A stretch of DNA of 64,000 bases from the NCBI GenBank assembly GCA_026120185.1, contig JANUWF010001272.1, forward strand, positions 2,294,001-2,358,000, given 5' to 3'. Made by a program: the position numbers and the translations under genes. The notes below the pieces were generated by a model, which saw only the letters and a list, made by a program, of their open reading frames with translations, made no database searches and was not told the DNA's origin. Every line of letters starts with the position of its first letter. The first letter of the stretch is position 1. The stretch comes from Voacanga thouarsii. Lineage: Eukaryota > Streptophyta > Magnoliopsida > Gentianales > Apocynaceae. This document shows, piece after piece, positions 1 through 11,350 of this stretch.

Positions 1-68
1 TTGGTAAGTGCCTGGTTGCCCTCTTGCTCCCTCTCGTGTGAGGAACGATATGGGAATGGGTCCCCCTA
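1..68. other. Left flank of element E1
   Basis: Short flank before the first LTR. No ORF, repeat or regulatory site is recognisable. The five bases before the LTR (CCCTA, 64-68) would be one half of the E1 target duplication, but the partner cannot be checked because the E1 3' LTR is truncated. Confidence 0.4.
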
Positions 69-1089
69 TGTAACACCCCACCTTTTTACTTCTGATTTAC
101 TACTACCTGTAATAGGATGAAAATTTATATCAATGGCCAGAACAAAAGTTGATCGGTATAATGAGACGAATACTTTGGTAAAATAAAGTTTTGTTGGGAC
201 TTGGATGTAATTATTGGATTTGTTCTACCTGTACCTTAATTTTTTGGAAGGCTATTCAGATCAACAAAATAAGAATTTTAGAGTACTCTAGAAAAAGAAA
301 TTGATCAGTGCAATGAGACGACGTTTTGGTGCGAATTGTGCCACCCGGGGTATCGGGGGCATTTTGGTCATTTTGACCGCGTTCGTGACTTCAACCACGA
401 ATTTGACTAGGTAGAGAGGGAATTGAAGAATTTAAGTGTTACCAATGGATTCAGTGGAATTTTTAGAGTTGGATAGTGAAATAAAATATTCTTTTCTATT
501 ACGGACCCGATTTTGGTCATTTCTAAAGAAAATGGAAAATTACGGTTGGAAATGGGACGTGTGGCTTCTTATGATTGGTGGATGAAAATAAGTGTCGTTT
601 AGTAACTGGTTAATGAAGACAAGTGCTTCTATTTGATTGGTTGTGATAAGTTGAGATAATTTAGAGGGCCCACAAGAAATAAATAAATAAGGATGGCCCA
701 CAAGCATGACAATCTTGACCAAGTTGGACTGCCTTTTGACTTCATTTGACCAAGTTTAATTAAGCTAATCTTGATTTGAGAAAGTTAACTACGGTTGAAT
801 GTGCATGGCCATGCAAGATTAGAAAATATCTAATGGTTTTTGAGAATCCTAGGGATTTCTACAAGATTCTCCAATACTCTTGTATGTTCTACATAATTCC
901 AAGACCTTCTAGGATATTCCCTAATTTTCTTTTGAATTCAATAAAGATCTAAGGGCTTCTAGAGTTTCCAAATCACCATAGATTTCTTGAATATTCTAAA
1001 TGACACCTAAGTAGCTAGGTGGACCAATCAAGAGCTTCTAAATGTTTGAGCCCATTTAATGAACCTTTGACTTGAAGACCATATTTCTC

Positions 1090-1097
1090 TATATATA
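1090..1097 (+). promoter_or_regulatory. TATA box in E1 5' LTR
   Basis: TATATATA followed by GG, in a pyrimidine-rich context, with a GA-rich stretch starting about 50 bases downstream. It is preserved in the E1 3' LTR at 23860-23867. It is the best candidate for the U3/R promoter; transcription would start near 1120-1130. Confidence 0.6.
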
Positions 1098-2198
1098 GGC
1101 CATGAAGGCCAACTAAAATGGCTTTAGATGGCCAGAATTTTGGAGCAAACAAGAGAGAAAAGAGAGAAGAGAAAAGAAAAGGAAATAGAGAAGAAAGAGA
1201 GAGAGAAACTGGAAATAGAGAGGGGAGAAAGAGAGAGAGAGAAAAGCAAGAAGATGCTTGGACTGTTCAGACTCCAAATGCAGTAAAGAAAAGGTAAAGA
1301 TCTACCTTACTTGAAGTAAAGTTATTATATAAAGCATGGAGATCATTTCGGTATATATATTGTGAGAAGTTTATGTGTGAATTATGAAAACTAGTTAGGT
1401 GAAGTTGTGTGAAAGCTGTCCTTGTGCGCAGAAAATTCTGGGAGGTTTTATGTCCAGTAAATCTGTAAATTTTCTGGATTTGAATAAATAAGGCATATAT
1501 CTTTGTAGCTAAGGATCATAGAGACATTTTACAACAAGTTTGAGGCTAATCGGATTTACGGATCAAAAGTTATGGTGAAAATAGTAAAAGGTGCCAAATC
1601 AGTAACGGGATTTTACTACTGGATATTTGTGTTCAAAACTGAACAAAATGGACAACAGAATTGGTACTCCATGAATTGGAACTTGTAAAGGAATGTCTTA
1701 AGGATATTTTACAACTGGTTTGACATCATTTGGACTTGTGGATTAAAAGTTATGGGCAAAACAAGTTAGGGTGTCAAACTGAAAAATTGCAGAATGTTAA
1801 GGAAAGAATGAATAGTGAAATTAAGTCAAGGCTGTTTTTGCCCAGTACCGTAGTACTGGAACCAGAACTTTATTAACAGCCTATACTGAATTAAAGTTAA
1901 GAGTCTTACAGTCATTTTGGTATATCATGGAGCCAAATCGGAGCTGTAAATTGAAAGAGCCAGTGAAATCAGAGCTGTAAAACAAAATGGTGTGTCAAAC
2001 CAATGAAATTCTAGAAAGTAGTCTGAAAATGAATGGACTGAAGGGTGACTACTTATGTGATTTTAGATAAATTAATCGGGGAAACATGAAGTGAATCCCC
2101 TTTTTATGAAGGGAGGAAGGATGTGGAAAAAGGAAAACGAAAGAATTGATCAAATGACAGAAAAACGACACGAACAAAAGCTAATCGTTTTCCTTGAC

Positions 2199-2290
2199 CG
2201 ACGGCTAACCATCGGCCCCATCGGCTAAACGACGATTGAACATCGGCTAACCGTCGGCCGGACGTCGGCTACCCGTTGGCTATTTTTCGG
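2199..2290 (+). repeat. GC-rich CGGCTAACC direct-repeat cluster
   Basis: The short motif (A)TCGGCTAACC, with variants, occurs about six times in 90 bases, some copies spaced by CGACG or GTCGG. It is much more GC-rich than the surrounding LTR. The truncated E1 3' LTR stops just before the equivalent position, so the cluster exists only once in the window. Confidence 0.6.
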
Positions 2291-2417
2291 CCAAACACGA
2301 ATTGACCCGAAAACGATGTTTGATGTAGGTTTAGCGATAAACGGTCAATGGAACATCGTAAACGGTAGAAATGAAGCTTAAACGGCCATGAATGGAAATG
2401 ATTGCTTAAGACACGAG

Positions 2418-3683
2418 GTGAGTCCCTTAGATTTCTAAATCTCTTTTAAAGTTAGTGTGCATTGTTTTTCCATAAAATGCTATATTATTTACCGTTTGGA
2501 ATATTTTAAAGAAATATGTTTGGAAACATTGACTTTAATCCTCTTTTGAGATTAGAATTTTGGATTTCCTTAAATGAGTTCCTTTTTGGAATCGGGTATT
2601 TGGAAAATGTTCCAAATGTCCTTATTGGAATATTTTATGAAAACTTTTGGAACTCGGGTATTCTGTAAGTGACCAAAATATCCTTATTGGAACTCATATG
2701 AATATTTCTCAAATCGGGAAAGGGTAAAATGACCCGAATACTTTCGAAAAATCTTTTGGAAATCGCGTATCGGTAAAATGACTTAAATACCCTTGAAAAT
2801 GACTTTTGTGATTGAGTACGGGGAAAATGACCCAGTTACTCTTGAGAACACGTTTTGATGTGTGAATAAAACCCTTTATCTGGTTTCAACATGATTTTGG
2901 AAAAATGTTGTTTTGCCCCAAAACTGTTTGGTATGAAAATTTTGTGTGAACAGATAACCCTCTAGCCTGATCAGCCAGACAGGGTTAGTATTGGTGACGT
3001 TGTGTACTCAGCAAGGACTTTGATCTTTGTACTAGCCCATGTTAGAGATAGACGACCCTAAGTAACCTAATCAGTTCTGGGGATTGTCTTACTCTAAACG
3101 GGGCAACAGGACATTGAGTTGAGTCGTCCTGACTAGACGTTTTGAGCCTGGCAATTGCCTATTGATTATGATGGTGGATTGTTCACATGATATCGGGCAG
3201 GTACACTCGGTGTGTTCAATCCCTTGCCACCTCGATGGTGATTGATATCAGGATTAGGACCCCTGGCATATAGTGGTAAGTAAAAGATCCCTAAGTGCAA
3301 GGTGAGGTACATTTGTATGCTGCTCACCGTTCTGGCATGACACAGGTGACGTGTTATAAGGCGTAGTCCTTAGTACAAGAGACTGTGTAGCTGAAGGCTG
3401 GGATTGTAGGACTTGCATACAGACCGACCTTCTCTTGGAGAAGAGCCTGTGATTGGAAAAAAATGGGGCAATGATTTGAAAGTTGAAACACAGTTTTTCA
3501 AAAAATTATTGAGTTCTGAATACACTCTTCATTAAAGAGTTTTGGAATTATTTCTAATGAACAAATGATATGTTATTTCTTAAAAGTTTTGTGTACTCTA
3601 CTTCTTTAATAAAATATTAGCACGCACGGGACTCACTGAGTGATTTTCCACTCATACGTATCTTTTATCTTACCCTTTTTTAG
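2418..3683 (+). other. Intron-like unit inside E1 LTR
   Basis: Starts at a strong plant 5' splice site (GAG followed by GTGAGT) and ends at a pyrimidine-rich tract followed by TTTTTTAG. The block before the acceptor (GGACTCACTGAGTGATTTTC) is shared with the E3 LTR, where the same donor and acceptor lie 1260 bases apart against 1266 here. Splicing is inferred; only the sites are seen. Confidence 0.45.
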
Positions 3684-3978
3684 GATCCGGAGTTGAAGGG
3701 ATCTCAGGATAGAAGATGATACCACAGTAACAGCAGAAATGGTTTAGACATTTCCCTTTTTGGATAATATACCTTATTACTGAGGTTGAATGGAAACTTT
3801 CATGTATGAAATTCTTTATTACTTGTGCGCACTTGACCATTAGTTTAGGTTATTATATGAATTTGGACTTGCATACTCTGTTGATTTTCGTTATAAAGAC
3901 CCCTTGTCTAGGTAATTGGACAGGGCAACACCTGGTGTTGATATGCTTCTGTTGTACTTTTAGTAAGGGTGTTACAAT

Positions 3979-3991
3979 TGGTATGAGAGCC
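3979..3991 (+). promoter_or_regulatory. Primer binding site of E1 (tRNA-Met type)
   Basis: TGGTATGAGAGCC lies two bases after the 5' LTR and differs by one base from the common plant site TGGTATCAGAGCC seen intact in E2 at 15218. It would bind the 3' end of initiator tRNA-Met to prime minus-strand DNA. Confidence 0.85.
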
Positions 3992-4050
3992 TAGTTTCGT
4001 AGAACTGTGGTATCGTCATAAGGATTGATAGAACTCTTTCATTGTGAGGT

Positions 4051-4614
4051 ATGATGAATAAGGATGATAAGGGCAAGTGCCCAATAGATGAGTATAGCGA
4101 GGATAGGAAGAAAAAAAATAGGTTAGCTCTCGGGTGTGAAAGAAAATTTGAAAGGATTAAGATTATCCACCGAGCAAGTGTGCCAGGATGCTTCACTTGG
4201 ACAAGATCCGACCCTGGCCGCCATCATACACCCTATCTCACTGAAAGCGCTTTTGACCTCGTAGTATCTGTCACTACCTTATTTGCACGAGACCTAAGTC
4301 TAGAAGGGACACCTAATCCTGAGAGGATATCTTCACCACATAAGGAGATGGATGGCCATTTTATTGAAATTGATGGCGATATTGAATCACGCCATCAGGT
4401 TAGTGATGAAGAGGATAGTGTCCTCGATGGTGTAGTATTGTCTGAGGATAATGAGAAGGAATTTGGTGGGGATACTCTGGGAATTTTAGAAGACGAGATG
4501 TTATGTTTCAAGGATGTTGAGATAGGAAGAGATCAGGAGGTACCCGAGATGAAGGTACCTGTAGTCGAAGAGTTTAGGGAAAAATTAGAAATAGACTCAG
4601 ACATACTAGTTTAG
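4051..4614 (+). CDS. Acidic leader ORF upstream of gag (E1)
   Basis: An open frame of 187 codons, 60 bases downstream of the primer site and uninterrupted although every other coding part of E1 is full of stops. Residues 1-60 are basic (KKKNR, KFERIK) and residues 100-187 strongly acidic (EEDSVLD, SEDNEKEF, LEDE). No domain, signal peptide or membrane segment is visible. E2 has a differently worded but equally acidic ORF in the same place (15316-15849), so it is probably a real part of this lineage and not a chance ORF. It does not carry the gag capsid signature. Function unknown. The capsid part of gag that should follow is missing. Confidence 0.5.
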   Translation: MMNKDDKGKCPIDEYSEDRKKKNRLALGCERKFERIKIIHRASVPGCFTWTRSDPGRHHTPYLTESAFDLVVSVTTLFARDLSLEGTPNPERISSPHKEMDGHFIEIDGDIESRHQVSDEEDSVLDGVVLSEDNEKEFGGDTLGILEDEMLCFKDVEIGRDQEVPEMKVPVVEEFREKLEIDSDILV

Positions 4615-5270
4615 TTACACCCTGATGCAGAGAAATGTGAATGATTCAATACAACTGATCCTATACAACTCCTACTAATTCAGAACCAAAGGGAATGTTA
4701 GCATAAATGAGGATATGAGCAGGAGAAATCGAAGTGAATTTCGGGGTGTAAGTCAGAATAGATTTTGAAGACCCCGATGGCAGAAGAAAAGAAAGATGTA
4801 GAGGAAGTGAGACCCAAGGGGGCGATGACCCTCTTTTAGATTCTTCAATTGTAGGAATGAAGGGCATAAGAGTTTCAATTGCCCTCACCTCCAAAGGACA
4901 GGAGGATAACATCGACCAGGAAGAAACAATCAGGGGCAGAGGTCAGGACTAGAAAGAGAGAACCTAGACAGGCTTCTACTCCTATAGCCAAATCTGCTAA
5001 ACCAAGTAAATGCTCAAGTGATTGTATCAAAGAAAGTGGATGATTATGTCATAATAGTGAAAGGCACACTCTTTAGCTTTAAATCATCATGTTAATGTAT
5101 TGGTAGATTCTACCCATTCCTTACTGCTAATGTATTTCATGATGCTATGGAAATAAAAAGGAGGAAGAAAATTTCATAAGAAATTCTTGTCAGTGCCCCA
5201 TTGGCAAAATAAATTAATAGTGAGAAAGTACATAAGGAATGCAAGATCTTAGTAGGAAGTGAAATATTGG
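4615..5270 (+). pseudogene. Remnant of E1 gag C-terminus, zinc knuckle and protease
   Basis: Frame-shifted coding remains. Around 4830-4890 a zinc-knuckle-like stretch reads FNCRNEGHKSFNC; the first cysteine of the CX2CX4HX4C pattern has become phenylalanine. Around 5030-5130 a protease-like stretch is visible, with the active-site region reduced to VDSTHS where the family has a DSG-type triad. The gag capsid domain (which contains a conserved WW) is absent, so a deletion joins the leader ORF to the gag tail. Clearly non-functional. Confidence 0.6.
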
Positions 5271-5274
5271 AGGA

Positions 5275-8200
5275 GATTTGATATGCCTGCCCATGGAGGA
5301 CTAAGGTGCTATCTCGAGCATGGACTGGCTACCCCAGCATTGTAATCAAGTTGACTGAAGATATAAAGCAGTACAATTCTGTCAACCTGGAAACCTGTAT
5401 TGGAAATAGTAGATGAGACTGGGAGGAAAAGTAATACTTGTACGTCGGGACTCAAGGCCCGGAAGATAATTAGAAATGGTGTATAGGGCCTATGTAATTA
5501 ATAAGTCAGGAAGGGTTAAGAAACCTTAAGAAGTTCCTATTATAAATGAGTATTTGGATGTTTTTCTAGTAAAATTGAAGGAATTACCACTGAAGAGAGA
5601 AGTGGAATTTTCCATTGAGTTAGTGACATTAGCAAAGCTAATTTCAAGAACTCCTTATTGAATGGTACCTACAAAATTATAGGAGTTTAACAAAAAAGTA
5701 AAGGAATTAATGGATCCAGAATTCCATTGGCTAGTACTCCACTTTGGGGAGTACCCATCTTGTTTGTTAGAAAGAAAGTTGAGTTACCACGGATGTATAT
5801 AGATTTATGAGGTTATATGCAGAAACTAAAAAAAAAGAAAATAAATATCCATTGCCCATGATTGATGAATTGTTCGATTAGTTACGAAGGACAGGATGAT
5901 TCTCAAAGTTAGACTGAGGCAAGGACATTATCAAGTTCGGATTTGAAAAGAAAATATACTGAAAATTGCATGTAACACGATATGGACTTTTAAGCTTGTA
6001 GTGATGCCCCTTTAGTATCACTGATGCTGTCATTTCATAGATCTAACACTTTGGACATCTTGGCCCAGTTTGTGGCTCTATTCATAGATGATATGTAGTG
6101 TACTCCAAAGATCCCTAAGATCATGAATAATAATCTTCAGAAAGTATTAGGAAAGTTAAGCTAGTCCAAACTATATACAAAATTCAGTAAGTATGAGTTT
6201 TAGCTACAAGAAGTAGCATTCTTGGGACATATGATATCCAAAGTCGCGAGTACAGTAGATCATGAAAAAGTTAAAGTAGTGATGAACTGGAAACTTCCTG
6301 AGATTCTGTCTGAATATGATATTTTTTTTTAGATTTGCAGGATATTATTGGAGATCTACTAAGAAATTTCCTAAGATAGCTTCACTTGAGTTGACTCACC
6401 CAAAAGGAAGTTCCTAATGTTTGGACTAGAAAATATGAGGGAAAATATCGGGAGTTGAGAAAAGGATTAAGCTTTACTCTTGTTTTAACATTGCCAATGA
6501 TGGACAAGCCTTATAAGGAGTACACAAATATGTCAAAGGAAGGATTGAGAGGAGTATTGATGTAGGAAAGAAAGGGATAGCTTATATATTTAGGAAATGG
6601 GAACTTCATGAAGAGAATTACATTATACATGATTTGGAGTTAGTTGCTATTATGTTTGCCTTGTTGGGGTAGATATATTATTTATGTGGAGTTGAGTTAG
6701 AAATCTCCACCGACCTCAAGAGATTGAAGTGTGCTTTTACTCGAAAGGATTTGAACATAAGGTAAAGTTGATGGATGGAATTTTTGGAAGGATTTCAATG
6801 TCTAATTAAAGATCATCCTAGAAAAGCAAATACAATAGTAAATGCCTTTAGTAGGGAGGCAAATTTATCAGCTCTTCGGACGTTACAAATTTCAGAATTA
6901 GAAGTGTTTGCAGTAGACAGATAAATAAGGATGAGTAATACTTCCATTCAACCTGCCTTCCTACGACAATCGGGGAGAGAGCAAGATGAAGATGAAGAGT
7001 GCAAAAGTTGGTGCTGAATGAGGTGAATACAAATGAGATAAGTTCTGAAAGGACGATGATGGGATTAATTGCTACTGGGGCTGGCATTGTATTTTGAAAC
7101 AATATGCATGGAGATAAGATGTTTAGTGGAGGCACCTTGGAGTAAGTATACCACCCATCAAGGAGCCGCAAAGATGTATTAGAACCTAAAACAGCAGTAT
7201 TGGTGGATTGGTAAGGAAAAGGACAATTCAGACTTTGTAAACAATGTTTAATCTGTCAAAAAAAAAAAAAAGAAAGAAAGAAAAGCCAATCAACAATGGC
7301 CTGGAGGGTTACAACCATTATCTATTCTATGGTGGAAATGGAATGAAATTACTATAGATCTCATTACAGGATTACTTATGAAAGTGGAGCGGCAAGATAC
7401 TATTAGGTGATGATGGATCGATTGGCTGAGTCTACTCATTTCATTTCTATTACTTAACGACATTTCTTAGAGCAATTAAATGAAATCTATATGAAGGAAG
7501 TAATCAGACTACATGAGTACCCTTTAGTACTTTGTCAGATTGAGATCCTAGATTTACCTCGAAGTTTTGGACTAAGCTGCAGTTGAGGAGTGGGACCACA
7601 ATAAAGTTCAGCATAACAGCGCACCTATACGCGTATGCACAGACAGAACGAGTAAATGGAATTTTGGAAGACATGTTCTAAGCATGCATTATGAATTTTG
7701 GAGTTAAGTCGATTGATAATTTAGCGTATGTAGAGTTCATATACAATAATAGTTATCGATTAACAAATGGAATGGTCCCATTTGAAGCTCTTTATGGAAG
7801 GAATGAAGTCCAAAAAGAAGAATAGGTGAACATGATGCTTTGAGTCTTGAAAAAGTCCGACATGCTGTGAAGATAATTAATATTAAATTGGAGGCGGTTT
7901 AGAGTAGACAAAAAGGTCATACGAATCGATGTAAGAGAGATTTGGAATTTGTAGAATGAAATCATGTATTCTTGAAGTTGGCTCCACAATGACATTAGGG
8001 AATCAAAGAATAAGAAAAGACATTAGACCGTATCCTATTGCTTAGAGGATTGAGAAAGTAGCCTATCGATTTGAAGTTACCAGTAGAATTTTAAGTTATT
8101 CACGGCGTGTTTTATGTACCTCAACTTCGAAAGTATGTAGCTAATCTTGCCCATATTTTGAATAAAGAACCCGTTGAGTTGACTCAAAGCTTGAAGAATA

Positions 8201-8310
8201 AGGAAGAGCCTGTTAAGATCATAAAGCATGCTGAAAATAAATTGCGGAATGACAAAATTCCACTTGTACAAGTATCATGGAATCATCATGCTGTGTAAGT
8301 TGCAGCTTGG
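5275..8310 (+). pseudogene. E1 pol pseudogene: RT, RNase H, integrase, chromodomain
   Basis: Chromovirus polyprotein remains in shifting frames with many stops. Recognisable in order: RT catalytic region with FIDDM (about 6085-6100); RT connection with VAFLGHMISK (about 6210-6240); RNase H remains with a tail reading FLEGFQC (about 6780-6850); integrase core remains (7330-7800); and a C-terminal stretch around 8110-8310 with HILNKEPV and IPLVQVSWNHH, matching the end of the integrase and the chromodomain of Tekay/Del elements. Many stops are TAG where the family has glutamine, as expected from C-to-T decay of methylated DNA. The element cannot make its own enzymes. Confidence 0.8.
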
Positions 8311-8390
8311 GAAAAATAAAAGCGAGGGTGTTGAAAAAGTACCTAGATTTATTCCAAGTATAAGCTAAATTTTGAGGACGAAATTTTTGT

Positions 8391-8403
8391 AAGGAATGGA
8401 GGA
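8391..8403 (+). promoter_or_regulatory. Polypurine tract of E1
   Basis: AAGGAATGGAGGA directly abuts the 3' LTR. It is preceded by GGACGAAATTT, a sequence that also precedes the tracts of E2 and E3. It would prime plus-strand DNA synthesis. Confidence 0.75.
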
Positions 8404-8667
8404 TGCAACACCCCCACCTTTTTACTTCGGATTTGCAACTTCCTATAATAGGATGAGAATTTATATCAATGGCCAGAACAAAAGTTGATCGGTATAATGA
8501 GATGAATACTTTGGTAAAAAAAAAAATGCTTTGTCGAGACCTGGATGTAATTATTAGATTTGTTCTACCCGTACCATAAATTTTTGGAAGGCTGTTAAGA
8601 TCAACAAAATAAGAATTTTAGAGTACTCTAGAAAGAGAAATTGATCAGTGCAATGAAACGCATGTTT
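8404..8667 (+). mobile_element. E1 3' LTR, first part
   Basis: Matches 69-331 of the 5' LTR with scattered changes (start TGCAACACCC instead of TGTAACACCC). It is interrupted at 8668 by E2 and resumes at 23095. Confidence 0.9.
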
Positions 8668-8937
8668 TGTAATACCCCGCCCAAAACCACCATTGACTAT
8701 GAGCAAAAAAAAAAGTCATGCATTGCATAGCATTTCGCATTTCACGTGTTATCTTAAAATTATTCTTGCATGGGTGCATGTGATATTCAAAGTTACTTTT
8801 GCATTTGATTTATTTGGTGTGAAATAATTGTGGTGTTTAAGAGTTGGTTAAGTGAAGTTTAGTCGAGGAGATGGAAGGATGAGAATTAGGGTGGAAAGAA
8901 TTTCTTAGAGAAATATTAGCATTGGAGTTGGTTTGGA

Positions 8938-8985
8938 ATAGCGGGGAGGTTGGTGACTTCCTTTAGTGACCCGAGTTCGAATCTT
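8938..8985 (+). other. tRNA-like A-box/B-box module in LTR A
   Basis: ATAGCGGGGAGGTTGG followed by GAGTTCGAATCTTACC resembles the A and B boxes of tRNA genes (B-box consensus GGTTCGANNCC). The same module stands at the same place in S1 (about 11617-11666, where the B box GAGTTCGAATCC is nearly perfect) and in LTR C (about 20057-20106). No complete cloverleaf can be folded with confidence, so this is not a tRNA gene. Confidence 0.4.
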
Positions 8986-9484
8986 ACCTCTTGCGAATAT
9001 TAGTTTTCTTTTTGAAAATTCTTTTCCCTAGACTTCTACATGTCTTGGCCGAAAAAGACCTAGCCATCCTAGTGAATTTTCAGTGCCATCGTTCTAAGGA
9101 AATAAGTCTCTATATTTATTTCCTAAATTCAAGGATTTTTTATGTGAATAAAGGTTACTGTTATTTTCAGCTTTTGTTCCCTTTGATTTTCGAAAAAAAC
9201 CCTAGCTGAATAACTAAATTCCAACTTGAATTAACCTACTAGATTTTGTAATGGATAGTTGGAATTAAAGTGTTATTTTTCTAGTTGGATACCTTGTGGA
9301 TTTTGAACCTAGAACCTTAGCTAAAAATCTGGAAAATTTTCCAGCTAGGTGCCGCCACTTTTTGAAGGAGTTTTAGCCCAACTCAAACTCTTCCAAAACT
9401 AGGAAATCTTATCCAAAATCCTTTAACAAATCAGATTTTATTTCAATCCTACTTCAACTAGGTTTTGCTTCCTTTTCCTAGCAG

Positions 9485-9524
9485 AATTTCGGCAACCTTG
9501 TGCAAGCACAAGCTGTCCGAAATT
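9485..9524 (+). repeat. Imperfect hairpin in LTR A
   Basis: Arms of about 18 bases, starting AATTTCGG and ending CCGAAATT, with inner parts CTTGTG/CACAAG around a CAAG loop. The equivalent hairpins are 12163-12202 (S1) and 20604-20643 (LTR C). Confidence 0.6.
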
Positions 9525-11350
9525 CCAGCACTCCTAAGTGCATTCCAACTCTTCAAATCCTAGCTCAAAATATCTAGAACACTCCTCATCAAGTCAAATT
9601 ACCTTAGCCACACAAAAACCAGATTTTACTCACCAAAATTCTTGAAATTCGGCCAGCTTAGGAACCAGAATTTTGGCCAGCCTTGCATAGGAAATTTCGG
9701 CCAGCTTGCACTCCAACTCAAACAAAAATTTTGCACACCAAAACCTACCAAAATCCTCAGCCGATTAAACCAATTTTCAGTTCCTAAAACCCTCGCGTTT
9801 TCTCTGTAAATCATGGTAGAACAACAGCTAAAACAGTCCAGAATTTCTCCCCTCTGGTTCAGTGATTTTCGCACAGCACATGAGCCATTCTTGCATAGAA
9901 TTTTAGTTTTCAAAACCTACTCAAACTCTTCCTTGTTTTGGCCAAAAACTCTGAATGCATATAGCCCTTTTCTTGAGCAATATTTTGGCCAGCATAACGT
10001 AGTAATTGAAGAATATTTTATCTACATAAACCCACCCAAATTCGGCAGCAACAAGGTGCACATCAAGCTGCAATTTTCAGCCTTGCTGTCCACGAAAACT
10101 AAAGCCATTAGGAGTCTTTCTTAACACCACCATCTAACCCTAAACCAATCTTCTCTAACCCTAAATAACAGTAGCCAACTACCCTTTCCATTCTACATGA
10201 AAATTCCAGCAAGAATCTCCCTACAATTTTCGAAAATCACAAGAACAATTCCTAGTAAGAATCCGATCACACTCTAAGGTAAGCAAAAATCATCTTAACC
10301 TCTTGATTCCTTTCTTCCATCAATTATTCTCTTTTTCTTCCCTTGAATCACGCCACCTAAAGGCTAATTTCATCCCTTTTACCTGCTTTCGATCAAAAAG
10401 GAAGGAAAGAAGTCAGCTTTTCTCTTCTACTCGAACGAACTCAGGACAAACACCATAGGAGCATCGAGATCTTGTTAATCCGGTTGTTGCAAGGTAAGGG
10501 AATCCTTACCCTTGATGTCAAAATTAAGGTTTAATATGGTTGATGATGTCTATTAGCATGATGAATGGGTATTTTGAGTCGAGTAATTAACTAAGCATAT
10601 TCGATGCATAGTAATGCCATATTTTACAGTGGTAATGATAGATATGAGTTGTGATGGTCAAGTCAAGCCTTTTTGATATAATATTCATGTCTTTGATGAA
10701 TATATGGTTATAGAATATGAACTTTGGGGACTGGTTAATTTATTGGGAATTAGATAGTGGATTGTGAATTGTTATGGGAATAAATGAGTTTATAGCACGT
10801 TTGAATCGATTGAGACCCTGATCATGATATTATATGATTTTAGATCAGGAAGATATTTGAGGAAAGCAAGCTGTGATTTTATCTCATTTGTCTAAGGCAT
10901 ATCAAGTAAGTCCTTGCATAAACTCTTTTGTTAAATATTGTGATGGCAAGTATATGTTGTAAAGCTTTGTGAAGCTATTGTTAAACTATGTTCACTTGGG
11001 TTGTAAACGTGGATATTTATTCTTTAAACAGTTTTATCAAACTAACGATTTTATCAAGAAAACTATTATTTCTTCTACATTTTTAGAAAACTCTTCTAAA
11101 GAAAATCACATTGCACACAACTAAGGTGTGGAAATATTTTGAATCAGGAATTGACGGATATGTTTGTTGAGTACTCAATAAGGGTAGGCTAACAATACTA
11201 GTCTTGGAGGACTAGAGCAAGTCTTCTAGCAGGAGGCCACTTCCAGAAGATAAGCTCAGCTTGAAAAGGCAACAGTATTAGTTGGTCAGGCCGGTCTGAG
11301 CTAGCATTTGTACCTGGTAAGGTATTATTTATTTTCCCGGCATGGACACC

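Larger units (their letters stand above)
69..3976 (+). mobile_element. 5' LTR of Tekay-like Ty3/gypsy element E1 (3.9 kb)
   Basis: Begins TGTAACACCCC and ends GGGTGTTACA, the inverted ends expected of a plant gypsy LTR, and is followed at once by a tRNA-Met-type primer site. The first 2.1 kb recur at 8404-8667 plus 23095-24971 (the E1 3' LTR), which confirms the boundary. The length of 3.9 kb is at the long end for Tekay/Del chromoviruses. Contents in order: a duplicated U3 module (about 110-330), a TATA box at 1090, GA-rich transcribed-looking sequence (1142-1250), a CGGCTAACC cluster (2199-2290), an intron-like unit (2418-3683) and a terminal hairpin (3900-3925). No host-like ORF occurs inside. 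Confidence 0.9.
8668..11350 (+). mobile_element. E2 5' LTR (LTR A), first part
   Basis: Starts TGTAATACCCCGCCC. Closely matches LTR C (19787 onward). It contains a tRNA-like module (about 8938-8985), a long hairpin (9485-9524), several AATTTCGGCCAGC-like motifs (9640-10060), strong splice-donor-like sites (about 10278, 10493 and 10906) and the GAGTACTC/TCTTCT hairpin block (11165-11260). Interrupted at 11350 by solo LTR S1. Short ORFs in it have no family resemblance. Confidence 0.9.

Noticed and set aside
9626..10124. Opposed ORFs of about 100 codons in LTR A
   Set aside because: They also appear, altered in length, in LTR C, and follow the repeated TTTCGGCCAGC motifs; no protein family resemblance.
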